A stretch of 64,000 nucleotides of DNA from JAIOQJ01 sp963718635 (lineage in GTDB: Bacteria; Planctomycetota; Planctomycetia; Gemmatales; Gemmataceae): NCBI GenBank assembly GCA_963718635.1, contig OY970367.1, forward strand, positions 434,001-498,000. The letters run 5' to 3'. Below are positions 1 to 10,089 of this stretch, in pieces (position 1 is the stretch's first letter; each line of letters starts with the position of its first letter). The position numbers and the translations under genes were made by a program. The notes below the pieces were generated by a model, which had not been told where the DNA came from, searched no databases, and saw nothing but the letters and a program-made list of their open reading frames with translations.

Positions 1-47
1 GAGAGGGGAAAACGCCGTCGCGCGGTGCAAGCCGTGCGACGGCTGTT

Positions 48-836
48 TTATCGCTTCTCGTTCTCAATGATTGGGCGATAAGCCATCTGCTGGGCATCAA
101 GACCGCCATCGACGGTGATGATCGTTCCGGTGGCATAACAGGCCGCCTCCGATGCCAGAAATACAAACCAGCTCGCGATGTCTTCAACCGTGGCAATTCG
201 ACGTAGCGGTATTTGATTGACGATCGTTTGTCTGGCAAGCGGCTCGGAGCGCAGGCCGAAGTCGGTCATTGGCGTTTCGACCAGTCCGGGAGCAACCGCC
301 GCAGTCGTAAAGCCGAGCGATGCCAGTTCGATGGCCAACTGCCTCGTCAAGGCGTTAATCGCTCCTTTACTCGCATCGTAAAGAGTATGGCCCGGCTCGG
401 AACGCGAACCATTTAATGAAGTGGTGAAGAGAATTCGTCCGCCCCGGCCGACAGCTATGTTTCGCCTGACAACTTGCTGCGTCATTTCGATGGCCGACCA
501 AACATTTAAGCGAAATATTGAATCGAACCGTTCGGGCGTGAGATCCAGAAACGGAGGCTCGGCAAAGGTTCCAACATTGTTGACGAGGATGTCGATCAGA
601 CCTAAAACGTTCATGGCATCGGCAACTAGACGCTCCGCCTCTCCCGTTTTGAGCAGATCTGCTTTAACGTAATGAGCCGACGGATGTTGCAACGTCTGCA
701 CAAGCTCGGGGTTGTCTTCGGCAGTTCTTTCCGATGTCAGAACGACCGAGGCGCCGGCGGCCAGAAAGCCACGAGCGATGGCGAGTCCGATTCCTTGGCT
801 GCTGCCGGTGACGAGGGCGGTTTTTCCGCGTAACAT
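48..836 (-). CDS. SDR family NAD(P)-dependent oxidoreductase
   Basis: Classical short-chain dehydrogenase/reductase of about 262 residues, probably cytoplasmic. The N-terminal Rossmann motif TGSSQGIG binds the dinucleotide. NNVG stands in for the usual NNAG, a serine lies in the TTSLNGS strand, and YDASK supplies the catalytic Tyr and Lys. The C-terminus ends with the usual GTIITVDGG segment. I place the start at the internal ATG (836-834) because a GGAG lies 8 bases upstream of it; a longer reading to 860 has no such site. The substrate cannot be told from sequence. The next gene is divergent, so this is probably a single transcription unit. Confidence 0.9.
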   Translation of the reverse strand: MLRGKTALVTGSSQGIGLAIARGFLAAGASVVLTSERTAEDNPELVQTLQHPSAHYVKADLLKTGEAERLVADAMNVLGLIDILVNNVGTFAEPPFLDLTPERFDSIFRLNVWSAIEMTQQVVRRNIAVGRGGRILFTTSLNGSRSEPGHTLYDASKGAINALTRQLAIELASLGFTTAAVAPGLVETPMTDFGLRSEPLARQTIVNQIPLRRIATVEDIASWFVFLASEAACYATGTIITVDGGLDAQQMAYRPIIENEKR

Positions 837-1057
837 GATTGCCGCTCCAGTAGGCCGCATAAACGAGCGTGCCTTCTTAATCCGGACAATTTGCCCATCT
901 TTTGATAAACTAAGACGGTTATGTCTTGCTTAAGGGCGATGAAGAGTTATAAAATAGTCGATGTAAACCTTGGATCTCCACGCGACCGGCGACCGCCTCC
1001 CCGCCGACGCGACAACTCACCCTCTCCCGGGTCGAGCGGACGTGGAAGGATATGGCA

Positions 1058-1537
1058 ATGAGTTTAGAAGAATGTTGTTGCCTGGAGCCCGAGGCCGGCG
1101 AACGTTTCAGCGTCAGTCAGATGTCCCGCCAGGAGGCCGATCAATTCAAATGGATTGAAAGCCAAAAGGCAGGCTGTGATCTGGGCGAGACCGCTTTGAA
1201 ACGCTGGATTGCCGAACATTGGTGGGGCTTCCTACGGGCGCGCTGGATCGAACACCTTCAAGGGTCGCGTTGCTGGATCGAGCTCGACGAAAAAGACTAC
1301 GGCCTGCTCAATCGCGAATTCCACGACCAAAAACCTCTGCTCGACAAGATTGTTTCCCGCCTCATTCAGGGAATGGATAATCTCGAAATTATCCGCTGGG
1401 CGCTCGATTCCCAGTTGCCGCTCGAACCCATTTTTAACATCCTCGAACGCCTCGACATCAACGGCCACCGTCTCATTCTCGAATACAACAACGCGGCCGC
1501 CGAAGAAACGGATTCCCGCTGGTATGTCCGCTGCTAA
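1058..1537 (+). CDS. Conserved planctomycete hypothetical protein
   Basis: About 159 residues, no signal peptide or membrane segment. The middle is rich in Trp and aromatic residues (KRWIAEHWWGFLRARWIEH) and is followed by an acidic, Asp/Glu-rich helical part. I have an impression of similar planctomycete proteins but know no function. Two ATGs compete: 1052 sits directly on GGAAGG, while 1058 lies 8 bases after it, so 1058 is preferred. The gene stands alone, convergent with the amidohydrolase to its right. Confidence 0.6.
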   Translation: MSLEECCCLEPEAGERFSVSQMSRQEADQFKWIESQKAGCDLGETALKRWIAEHWWGFLRARWIEHLQGSRCWIELDEKDYGLLNREFHDQKPLLDKIVSRLIQGMDNLEIIRWALDSQLPLEPIFNILERLDINGHRLILEYNNAAAEETDSRWYVRC

Positions 1538-1547
1538 ACCTAGCCCA

Positions 1548-4162
1548 TCACCATTCTCCCAGACAGCAACCGCTGCCGCCAACCAGGGCGATCACACGGC
1601 GACTGAACGGCAATTTCAGATAATCCTCTCGGCTATAGACTACTCGGCCATGACTGATTGTGAACAAGACATGAGTCACGTTCTCGAGTGGATCGGCGTC
1701 GTATAACACGAGGTCGGCTATCTGTCCAACGGCAATGCTGCCATAGCGGTCGTCGATGCCGAGCAATTTGGCCGCATCACTCGTGACTGCGCGGATCGCT
1801 CGATCATACTCTAGTCCGTGAGCCATTGCCATGGACGCCTCGAGAGCGCAGCATGCGCGTCTTCGGCACATAACCTTCGAACGCGGTGCCAATCGCGATG
1901 GGCACTTTCTTGCTTGCTAGGAAAGCCGCGTTGCCGGTGAAGCTGTTCAACGTCTCCATATGAGACCCCGCCCGCTGCATGGTCGGCTGGACGATGACCG
2001 GCGCCTTCGAGGCCACAATCGTTTCAGGAATTAGATAGGCCTCGGTCGCGAGGCTGAGGATCGGATTGAGTTTGAACTCCTCGGCCAGCCGTAGCCCGGT
2101 GGCAATGTCGTCCGCCCGATGGGCACTGAAAATAACCGGTATTTTGCCCGAAAGAACGGGCTCCCAGGCATCGTGTTTCAAATTGACTGATTTCTCTTTC
2201 TTGGCCAGCTGATTCTTCGCTTGCGCTAAGGCATTACGGACAATATTGGCGCTCGCCATGCGCGTTTGCGGTGTCTTGCCCGCACTATTCTTCGATGATT
2301 CACCCAGGTTGACGAGCATTCCTGACGGAAAGCGAATGGTCGCTTGATCGACGGTGGCGCCGAGGTGCGCATGATGCCCGTTTGCCCGGCTATCACGCAC
2401 TGTCTTCCGGGCATGGCCTGGATGATCGTCACGCCATTGCGCGCAGAAATTCGAGATGGGGATCGTTCGGGTTGAAGCCATCGATGACGCGCAGGTCCGC
2501 CTGATTTGGATCGCTCGTTTCATCTTGATCCTGATCCGCCGGGGTGTTGTAAGCACCCGATAAGCCGCAAACCGAATGAGCGTCGATCAACCCCGGCGTC
2601 ACTTCGTTGGCCGTTAGAGTCGGCATCCCAACCGGTATTTTGATGTCGTTGACCGAACCTACCGCTGTGATCTTGCCGTCTTCGACGAGGATGACTCCAT
2701 CAAGAATCGGTTTGCCAACAGCCGTATGAATTCGACCGGCACGGATCGCATACTTCTTCATCGGCTTCGTCGTATCTTCCATCGCCCCCGCCATCGGCAT
2801 TTTCGCAAGCACTGGCGGCTTCGCGCGGTCGGGAATGGCCGGAAGGCGATCGAGATCGGTAAGCGCGAAACCGCCCGCCTGATAGGTCCAGTCGCGTTTC
2901 TTCATCCGGTCAAAGTGTTTCACGCCATCGATATAGGTGGCCAGTACCTGGGTGTAGACGCTAAACGGCGACCCCGAAAGGACAACGAAGTCGGCATCCT
3001 TGCCTTTCTCCAGCGAGCCGATGCGGTGATCGAGTTTCAACATTTTGGCGCCGTTCAATGTCAGAGCTCGCAAGGTTGCATCCTCGCTCATGCCGCCGCG
3101 CATAGCCATGGACCCGGTGCGCAAAAAGAATCGCGATTCGGTGATTGAATCATCGGTGTTGAGAGCTACCAGAATGCCCGCTTTTTCGAGAATGGCCGCA
3201 TTCTCTTCGAGCAATCCCATCACCTCCAATTTTCCGCCCGGACTGTCAACCAGCGTCAGCGACACGGGAATCTTTTTCTTGGCCAGCTCGTCGCTAACAC
3301 GGTATCCTTCGGTGCCGTGTTGCAACACGAGATCGAAGTCGAATTCTTCGGCTATGCGCACGGCGCTCAGCAAATCGTCGGCCCGGTGGCAGTGAAAATG
3401 GACGGTTCGCTTGTGATCCAAAACCTCGACCAGCGATTCCAGAGCCAGGTCCACTTCCGGCCTGGTCGCCTTCTCATCCGCGTCGGCCTTACGAAATTTG
3501 GCCCATTTCTCCCGATATTCGCGGGCTTTGATGAACTGTTCCCGTTGCAGCGAAGCGATTTTCATGCGCGTGAATGGTGCAAGTCCTTTGGCTCGGCCAT
3601 AGGCGCCCTTCGGATTTTCGCCGTTGGCCATCTTCAGGCCGCCGAGCGTCTTCGAGTCTTCGATCCGCATTTCGTTGATGGTGTGGCCGCGCAATTTGAC
3701 GTAAACCGTTTGGCCGCCGATGGCGTTGGCAGAGCCAGGCATTATGTTGGCTGTGGTGATGCCGCCGGCCACGGCCATTTTGATGCCCGGATCGTCTGCA
3801 TTGACGGCATCAAGCGCGCGCAGCCCCGGCTGCACCGGGCCTGTTACCTCGTTGCCATCGCTATTGGCCGAGACTGCGGGCCGGGACCAGAGACCAATGT
3901 GCGAATGCGTATCGACCAAGCCAGGCACAATCACGGCATCGGGCAATTCCTGCACGCTTGCCTCGGGAGGAATGGCAACAGCCCTCTGCATACCGACGGC
4001 CAGAATCTTACCGTCCTGAATGATCAGAACCGCATTGTTGATCGGCGGACCCGAAACCGGATGTAGTCGCCCTACCTTGAAGGCTATGGGCTTCGCCGCG
4101 TCCGCAGCGGTCAAAAGCGCTGCCGACGAAATGAGAGCGATGACTGCCAATATTTGTTTCAT
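1548..4162 (-). pseudogene. Secreted double-domain amidohydrolase, frame broken three times
   Basis: One gene read in four segments. It starts with a signal peptide (MKQILAVIALISSAALLTA, start 4162), then a first amidohydrolase domain with DTHSHIG, HFHCHRADD, LQHGTEGY and LNTDD, the expected metal-ligand stations. A second amidohydrolase repeat follows from about 2740 downwards. Its matching stations read DAHSVCG, SAHRADD, LATEAY and GTAFEGY, so most ligands are gone and this half is probably structural. Frame changes lie near 2430, 2350 and 1860; protein similarity continues across each, so these look like single-base errors rather than decay. The normal product would be about 870 residues and exported. 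Substrate unknown; imidazolonepropionase-like annotations are common for this family. If the breaks are real, the gene is dead. Confidence 0.8.
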
Positions 4163-4316
4163 CCCTTGAGTCTCTGAGAAACGATGAAAAGCGTCAAGTG
4201 GTGGGGATGCCCGCGGGGTCAGGCTCTCGGCCTGTCCATTCAGCGCCTGCCGAAAACGCTTCGCTGCGCAACGCTCTTCGCGTCGCGGTAAACTTAGCTT
4301 TCTGTTTTCCATCGTG

Positions 4317-4369
4317 CGTTTTCCCACGATTTTCTCGGGTTTGCCCTTCGGGAAATATTTCCCGAAGGG
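4317..4369 (+). repeat. Type A palindrome unit A1
   Basis: The head starts CGTTTTCCCACG and runs 27 bases into a perfect 26-bp palindrome (4344-4369) centred on GGAAATATTTCC. The base pair flanking the core is G-C, then CTTC/GAAG, then CC/GG. Confidence 0.85.
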
Positions 4370-4384
4370 TCGGTGAAAACCCTG

Positions 4385-4440
4385 AGAGTCGCCCTTCACT
4401 CCGCGAAAGGATTTCCTTTCGCGGTGCGAAAAGCGACTCT
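4385..4440. repeat. Type B hairpin B1
   Basis: Inverted repeat with 26-base arms, 22 of 26 positions paired, around an ATTT loop. The inner stem is CCGCGAAAGG / CCTTTCGCGG and the outer stem AGAGTCGC / GCGACTCT. A homologous hairpin lies at 17751-17800. Confidence 0.8.
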
Positions 4441-4451
4441 TCGTTTATCTA

Positions 4452-4490
4452 CGGTTTTCTCGCAACGTCCCTTCCGGAAATATTCCATAA
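4452..4490 (+). repeat. Decayed type A unit A2
   Basis: Keeps a shortened head (CGGTTTTCTCG) and CCGGAAATATTCC, but the right arm is damaged, so no perfect palindrome remains. Confidence 0.5.
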
Positions 4491-4561
4491 GAGATTTGGC
4501 GGCTAAGCCGTCTTAAGCGAGTTGTCGCGTAGCGGCTAACGGGGTTCGTCATCTCATCGCA

Positions 4562-4615
4562 CGTTTTCCCACGATTTGCTCGAGTTTCGCCTTCTGGAAA
4601 TATTTCCAGAAGGCG
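4562..4615 (+). repeat. Type A palindrome unit A3
   Basis: Head CGTTTTCCCACG from 4562, perfect 28-bp palindrome at 4588-4615. The pair next to the GGAAATATTTCC core is T-A. It is followed by TGTCAGAATGACGGG (4620-4634), which also follows A7 in the second island. Confidence 0.85.
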
Positions 4616-4707
4616 GTCGTGTCAGAATGACGGGTGATTGAGCGTCAATCGTTTGAGCAACGCACAAGCGAGACGCTTGTGCTACGGAAGTTTGAAAAGT
4701 CATCACG

Positions 4708-4763
4708 CGTTTTCCCAATCATTAATTTGGAAAGACGCTTCCGGAAATATTTCCGGAAGCGTC
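4708..4763 (+). repeat. Type A palindrome unit A4
   Basis: Head CGTTTTCCCA from 4708, perfect 30-bp palindrome at 4734-4763. The pair next to the core is C-G and the outer arms are GACG/CGTC. Confidence 0.85.
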
Positions 4764-4798
4764 CGCGAAGCAGGGCCGCGTAACGAGATGAACTCACA

Positions 4799-4850
4799 AG
4801 CCTGAGGCGCCAGATAAGAACCCACTTGCCCTTCGCTGGCGCTTCACGCT
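4799..4850. repeat. Degenerate GCCTGA-type hairpin
   Basis: AAGCCTGAGGCGCCAG and CTTCGCTGGCGCTTC form partial arms. It resembles the better-preserved GAGCCTGAAGC hairpins at 23020, 44647 and 44734. Confidence 0.4.
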
Positions 4851-5112
4851 CGTGCCACGTCGCGCATTTTCGCCTACCTAGCTTAGGCGCGCTCAAAATG
4901 GAATTGGGCGACGCGGCCTGTCGAAGCAAAGCTGGATTGCGAATTCAGCAGCGCAAAGAAATCTTATTGGCGCATTCGTCTTTTGTTCATTTGTAGCGTA
5001 AAGTACTATTGACGATACGCCTGTGAAGTTCTACAAGCGACTTCCGTTCCGGCCAACCCAGCTGCCTTCCTCTCTCTAACCCAAGGTAGCGATTTCCTAG
5101 TGAGGGCCTGTC

Positions 5113-5652
5113 ATGTGGTCCCCTCCCGTTCAACATCCCTTGCGGCGGTTATTCGCCGGCATTACTGAACACGCTTTTCTCAGCACGCTCGGCATGGCCG
5201 ACCCGCCGCTGGTCGATTATATCTCCGGCATCCTGACGCGTTTCCTGCACGCCGATTCGCTTTATCGCCTACGCGACGGCGGCGGGCAACCGCTTTACGA
5301 AGTCGGCGATATGCTCCGCGAGGCGGATCATCTGCCGGCCGAAGGCCGCACCCGCCGTGAGTACCATCGCCATATCGGCGACTTCACTCTCTACTGGACC
5401 GGCCTCTATCCCGAATCAGTGCAACGCGCCCGCTCGGGCTGGAGCAAGAACCTGTTCGTCAGCTATTGCGAAGCCGGCAAGCGCTGCTATCTGATCGCCA
5501 GCCAGGGCGAGCACAACGATGAAGAGGAAGAAGAGTGCGCGGTGCTCAAACGTCTCAGCACGGAGTTCGAACTCTGCGCCTATGGCCTGCACCACGTCCG
5601 CAAAGAATTCGAAGCGATGCAAGCAGAGGGTGAGCGAAAAGTGATTGGGTAA
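5113..5652 (+). CDS. Conserved planctomycete hypothetical protein
   Basis: 179 residues, apparently soluble and mixed alpha/beta. It includes LRRLFAGITEHAF, DPPLVDYISGILTRF and RREYHRHIGDFTLYW, which I associate only with uncharacterised planctomycete proteins. A run of acidic residues (NDEEEEEC) lies near residue 140. No catalytic motif is visible. Upstream lies the palindrome island, downstream a secreted S55 protein. The ribosome-binding site is weak (GAGGG about 9 bases upstream), so the start is less certain than the gene. Confidence 0.65.
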   Translation: MWSPPVQHPLRRLFAGITEHAFLSTLGMADPPLVDYISGILTRFLHADSLYRLRDGGGQPLYEVGDMLREADHLPAEGRTRREYHRHIGDFTLYWTGLYPESVQRARSGWSKNLFVSYCEAGKRCYLIASQGEHNDEEEEECAVLKRLSTEFELCAYGLHHVRKEFEAMQAEGERKVIG

Positions 5653-6101
5653 TCGAAGAGTTAACGACGTCGGTTTCTAGCCGAAAGCGTAGAGTGCGTT
5701 AACCGATTCTGGAAAACTGGCATCTCGCCCTTTCTACCCTCCCTCGGCTTTGCAGGTCAGAGTCGTGGAGGGCGAAAGGTGAACTTTCAAATGGCAGGTA
5801 TCGGTTAGCGCACCCACGTCTATCACAAATTGAAAACTGCAATTGCGACCTGTGCCCCCGGCTTGATAAGATGTGCTAGGTTTGGAGAAGAAGAGTTCTC
5901 CCGCGCCAGTGGCTCCAAAGGGATTGCAGCTTCTGACGACGAATGGTATCGTTCGCGAGTACGATGACTTGCTTCGCCCAGGTCTCGGCGACAATATCCT
6001 GATTCGCACCACCGCGTTCTCTCCCGAAACCACTTCGATCTCTTCGCCTCGGGCATTTTTTGCTCGCCGTCACTCTATTGCTCTCCGCGGAGGTTATCCA
6101 C
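5653..6101. other. Intergenic region, no gene recognised
   Basis: About 450 bases between the hypothetical gene and the S55 gene. Only short open frames without ribosome-binding sites. I see no clear promoter, terminator or repeat apart from the ribosome-binding site of the next gene. Confidence 0.5.
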
Positions 6102-7961
6102 GTGAAAACCATCCTCCCCGCCCTCGGTGCGCTTCTACTTCTGACATCGGCCTTGTATGCCGGGCAGAAGCCGGAACCGTTCTGGAATGTCGATGACCTG
6201 AAGCCTGGTTTGAAAGGCTTTGGCCAAACGGTGATGAAAGGCACGAAGATCGAGACCTTCGAGGTCGAGATTCTGGGCGTGCTGAAGAATACTGCGCCAG
6301 GCCGCGACATGATTCTCGCCCGTCTGGCCGGCCTGAACCTCGAAAAGACGGGCGTTATTGCCGGCATGAGCGGCTCGCCGGTGACGATTGACGGCAAGCT
6401 CGTCGGCGCGGTCGCCTACGCCTGGCAGTTCGGCAAAGAGCCTATCGCCGGGATCACCCCGTTCACACAGATGCGCGACTACGTGGAAGCGTTTGAAGAT
6501 CGCGATCGCGCTCTGGGCAAAGAAGCTCGCCGGCTCGGCCTGAGCAAGCCATTGACCATCGACGGCAAAAGCTACAGCACCGTCGCCGTGGCGGCCTTGT
6601 TCGACGGCGCGGAAAAAGTCTCAACAGGCGGCGCTGCAAGTGATGAACTTTGGATGGTGCCGTTGCAAACGCCCGTTTCCTGTTCCGGCTTCAGCGCTCA
6701 TAGTTTAAAGCTCTTTCATGATCGCTTCGGCCAAAACGGCATGCTGCCTGTCATGGGTGGAGCAACGCCTGCAAAGATTCTGGAAAGCGAGAAGGAAGTC
6801 ATTCTCGAACCGGGTGGATCGCTCGCCTTGGCGATGGTCACCGGCGACTTCGACATGTCGGGCATCGGAACGGTCACCTACGTTGATGGTGATCGGGTCT
6901 ACGGATGGGGCCATCCCTTTATGGGCTTAGGCGTTTGCGAGTTCCCGATGATGACCGGCCACGTTCACACGGTTTATCCTCGGCAGACCGTCAGTTTCAA
7001 GATGGGCTCGCCGATTAAAACCGTCGGTGTTGTGACAGCCGATGTGAGCACCTGCATCGCCGGATGGCTGAACCGCAAGCCCGATATGATTCCCGTGAAA
7101 CTGAACGTCCGCCGTGAAGTCGGCGAGATGCGCACCTTCAACGTACAGATGGTGCGTCAACGCAGCATGTTGCAATCGCTCCTGTTCGCGGTATTGACGA
7201 ACGCGGTCGATATGGAAGGCGACTTGCCCGAAGAGATGACTGCGGATGTCGAAATCAAGGTCGAGATCGAAGGCCGGCTGCCGGTCTTGCTGCGCGACAC
7301 CTTCTCCGGCGCCAGCATCTCCGGCGGTCGGGCGCCGTCCGCTCTCTACTTCCCTATTTCGCAAATCGTGGCGGGCATCCACAGCAATCCTTTTGGCAAT
7401 GTGCGGATCACAGGCATCGAATGCCAGACGGTCATTCGCTCCGGACGCATCACGGCCGACATCGAAGCGGTCGAACTTGATGCCGATGTGGTCGCACCCG
7501 GCGAGAGCCTGAAAGCCACCGTCCACCTGCGGCCTTGGAAGAGCAATCCGATTCGCCAGCGCGTCGAGATGAAGATCCCGGCCGACATGCCGGAAGGTTC
7601 CTATGTGATGACTATCTCCGACGATTTGAGCCGGGCGCGGAATGACTTGCGCGATCGGCCCGACATTAATCTCGCTACCTCGGTCGATACTTTTTTGAAA
7701 GGCTTGACAACCATCACAGCCGCCAAGCGCATGACCTTGGCGGCTCGGGTTCCAATGAAAGCCGCCGGTGTGGCGCTTGGCAGCCAGGCATTGCCCGATC
7801 TTCCACCCGGCATGGTGCAGGTGCTTGGCCAAAGCCGTAAGACCGGCACGCAACTGCTTGGCTCCTCGCTCTCAGCTTTGACGGCAACCCAGTATGTCAT
7901 CGTCGGCTCGGACAACGTGACTTTTACGGTGGCGCCCAGGCGTTCCAAATTAAGCCCGTGA
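6102..7961 (+). CDS. Secreted SpoIVB (S55) peptidase-domain protein
   Basis: About 619 residues. I choose the GTG at 6102 over the ATG at 6060 because GCGGAGG lies 8 bases before it and the protein then opens with a clean signal peptide ending near SALYA. The N-terminal third carries GMSGSPV with a serine at about residue 92, the signature of the SpoIVB S55 peptidase family; in Bacillus this family cleaves regulators in the cell envelope. The rest is a long beta-rich region with no recognised domain. The next gene, a secreted beta-propeller, starts 40 bases downstream and is probably co-transcribed. Whether the peptidase is active and what it cuts are unknown. Confidence 0.8.
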   Translation: MKTILPALGALLLLTSALYAGQKPEPFWNVDDLKPGLKGFGQTVMKGTKIETFEVEILGVLKNTAPGRDMILARLAGLNLEKTGVIAGMSGSPVTIDGKLVGAVAYAWQFGKEPIAGITPFTQMRDYVEAFEDRDRALGKEARRLGLSKPLTIDGKSYSTVAVAALFDGAEKVSTGGAASDELWMVPLQTPVSCSGFSAHSLKLFHDRFGQNGMLPVMGGATPAKILESEKEVILEPGGSLALAMVTGDFDMSGIGTVTYVDGDRVYGWGHPFMGLGVCEFPMMTGHVHTVYPRQTVSFKMGSPIKTVGVVTADVSTCIAGWLNRKPDMIPVKLNVRREVGEMRTFNVQMVRQRSMLQSLLFAVLTNAVDMEGDLPEEMTADVEIKVEIEGRLPVLLRDTFSGASISGGRAPSALYFPISQIVAGIHSNPFGNVRITGIECQTVIRSGRITADIEAVELDADVVAPGESLKATVHLRPWKSNPIRQRVEMKIPADMPEGSYVMTISDDLSRARNDLRDRPDINLATSVDTFLKGLTTITAAKRMTLAARVPMKAAGVALGSQALPDLPPGMVQVLGQSRKTGTQLLGSSLSALTATQYVIVGSDNVTFTVAPRRSKLSP

Positions 7962-8001
7962 TTGTTTGGCAACTAATGAATCGCGACAGGAGTCCTCATT
8001 C

Positions 8002-10047
8002 ATGTTCGTTCGCAACTTTATTGCTTTGCTGCTTGTCGTATTCGTCGGCGCCTCATCCCTGCACGCGGCCAAGCTGAAGACTTGGACCGTTCAAGGGGCG
8101 TCGGCTTATGCGGACGGCCGCTTCGATAATACCGTTGTCAGCAACAACGGCACGGTTAGGCTCGCCCATGCGTTGCAGCCGATGGCGGCGAAGATCGATG
8201 CCGCCCACGTGTGGGACATGATCGAAGACAAAGAAGGCAATCTGTTTGTCGCAACGGGGAGCGAAGGGCGATTACTACGAATCACGCCGGCGGGCGAAGC
8301 GACCATTCTGTTCGAGAACAAGACGGGGCCGATCATCAGCCTCGCCCTCGCGCCGGATGGCACTTTGTTCGCCGGCACCGGGCCAGACGGGCGCATTCTC
8401 AAGATGATGCCAAACGGCAGCGTGAAGGTTTTCTGCGAAACGGGTGAGAGCTACATCTGGGCTCTCGTTTATCAACCTTCGACGGAAGCTCTTTTCGCCG
8501 CCACTGGGCCGGGCGGGCGCATCATCAAGGTATCGCCTCAAGGCACGGCTCTTACGTTTTTGCAAACGAAACAGGAGCACGTTCTCTGTCTCGCCCGCGG
8601 CGAAGGGGCCGCGCTCTATGCCGGCACCGATAAGCAAGGTTTGATCTATCGCGTCGATGCGCAGGGCAAAGGCTTCGTACTTTATCAGGCGCCGCAGGGA
8701 GAGGTACGCAGCCTGCTTGTTTCGCGCGATGCCGTCTATGCGGGCACAGCAGCGCCGACGAAAAAACGAGGCGGCCCAGCCGCGACCTCGAAAGAGACGT
8801 CGAGCGAAACCGAGAAAAATATCGTTAAAGCGGCCTCCTCATCGGCGCCCGCTGCGGGAGAGAACTCGATCTATCGCATCGGCTTCGATGGCGCCGTTCG
8901 CGAAATCTTTCGTGAAAAGGCGCAAATGCTTTGCTTGTTGAAAGTCCGCGACAAGCTGCTGGTCGGCACGGGAATGGATGGAAAACTGTTCGAAATTGAT
9001 GAAACCACGCGTGATTTTGCAGAGATCGCTCGGCCCGATGCCGGGCAGATCATGCGCCTGTTGCTGCGCAACGATGGCTCCGTGCTATTAGGGACTGGGG
9101 ACTCCGGTCAGCTTCTGAGCCTGCAAAAAGACATCGCCCGCAAGGGGACCGTCTTGTCCGAAGTCTATGACGCCAAGCTGGTCAGCAAATGGGGCGCGTT
9201 TACCTGGCGGGCCGACGTGCCGAAAAGTAGTGAACTAACGGTAGCGACACGCGGCGGCAATACCTCCGAGCCCGATGGCACGTGGAGCGACTGGTCGAGC
9301 GAAGTCGATGATGCCGCGACCGCTGCTTTCACCGGCCCCGCATGCCGTTTTGCACAATTTCGCGTCAGCATGAAATCAACGGATGGTAAAAGCTCACCGA
9401 TTCTCCACAGCGTTTCGCTGCGTTACGCCACCGCCAACCAGGCGCCGGAGGTGACCTCGCTCGAGACGCCCGATCCTGAAGCCGCGCCAAAAGATCCGAA
9501 GAAGGTTCGGGTGAAGTGGACAGCCACCGATGCCAACGAAGATGAACTAACTTTCGATCTTTTCATCCGCAAAGACGGCTGGAACGATTGGATTCGCATC
9601 GAAGAAAACGTCTCCAAAAGCGAGTACGAATGGGATACGACGACCACGCCATCCGGCGTTTATCAGTTGAGGGTGGTGGCCAGCGATCGAACCGACAACC
9701 CCGGCACGACGGCTCTTGCCGGCTCGCGAGAAAGTGCACCGATCATCGTCGCCCATGAAGGGCCGCGCGTCGCATTAAAGCTCGAAGCCATTGAAGAGGG
9801 CAAAGCGACTTTCAGCGCCACGGCCAGCGCCGCGCTTGTTCGCATCGCCTCGGCCCAGTATTCCGTCAACGGCAAACGCTGGGAAAACGTTTTCCCCACC
9901 GATGGCCTTTTCGATGGCAAGGAAAAAGCATTTCGCTTCCAATCAGAAATGCAGACATCCGGCGCCTACGTAATCGTCTTTCGGGTCAAAGACGTCGCGG
10001 GCAATCTCGGCGCCGCTGATGCCGTGTTCAACGTGCCGAAGAAGTGA
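8002..10047 (+). CDS. Secreted beta-propeller protein
   Basis: About 681 residues. Start at 8002 chosen for AGGAG 9 bases upstream and a signal peptide (RNFIALLLVVFVGASSLHA). Residues from about 50 to 380 hold repeated blades of the form LFAGTGPDGRILKM, LFAATGPGGRIIKV and LLVGTGMDGKLFEI, typical of WD40/NHL-like propellers. A Ser/Ala/Lys-rich insert interrupts them near 8757-8860. The C-terminal third has two or more Ig/fibronectin-like segments. It follows the S55 gene by 40 bases and probably forms an operon with it. It is likely a binding or scaffold protein outside the cytoplasmic membrane; ligand unknown. Confidence 0.8.
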   Translation: MFVRNFIALLLVVFVGASSLHAAKLKTWTVQGASAYADGRFDNTVVSNNGTVRLAHALQPMAAKIDAAHVWDMIEDKEGNLFVATGSEGRLLRITPAGEATILFENKTGPIISLALAPDGTLFAGTGPDGRILKMMPNGSVKVFCETGESYIWALVYQPSTEALFAATGPGGRIIKVSPQGTALTFLQTKQEHVLCLARGEGAALYAGTDKQGLIYRVDAQGKGFVLYQAPQGEVRSLLVSRDAVYAGTAAPTKKRGGPAATSKETSSETEKNIVKAASSSAPAAGENSIYRIGFDGAVREIFREKAQMLCLLKVRDKLLVGTGMDGKLFEIDETTRDFAEIARPDAGQIMRLLLRNDGSVLLGTGDSGQLLSLQKDIARKGTVLSEVYDAKLVSKWGAFTWRADVPKSSELTVATRGGNTSEPDGTWSDWSSEVDDAATAAFTGPACRFAQFRVSMKSTDGKSSPILHSVSLRYATANQAPEVTSLETPDPEAAPKDPKKVRVKWTATDANEDELTFDLFIRKDGWNDWIRIEENVSKSEYEWDTTTTPSGVYQLRVVASDRTDNPGTTALAGSRESAPIIVAHEGPRVALKLEAIEEGKATFSATASAALVRIASAQYSVNGKRWENVFPTDGLFDGKEKAFRFQSEMQTSGAYVIVFRVKDVAGNLGAADAVFNVPKK

Positions 10048-10089
10048 GCTTCTCGGCGCAAACAGCAGTCAGTTGATACAACAAAAAAC

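Larger units (their letters stand above)
4317..4893. repeat. Composite palindrome island, copy 1
   Basis: A non-coding stretch between two divergent genes with five inverted repeats in the order A-B-A-A-A: perfect palindromes at 4344-4369, 4588-4615 and 4734-4763, a decayed A copy near 4452-4490, and a B hairpin at 4385-4440. It ends with the 16-mer CTAGCTTAGGCGCGCT (4878-4893). The same order and the same 16-mer recur in copy 2 (17662-18364). Short open frames here only translate the repeats. I see no gene or RNA family I recognise. Confidence 0.8.

Noticed and set aside
4645..4929. Small frames in the palindrome islands (also 17596-18158) that encode FGKYFP-like peptides
   Set aside because: They translate the palindrome repeats; no ribosome-binding sites, and the repeats explain the recurring peptides.
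6927..7853. Long open frame on the minus strand, 308 codons
   Set aside because: It lies wholly inside the S55 gene, has no ribosome-binding site or similarity, and is a shadow of GC-rich codon use.
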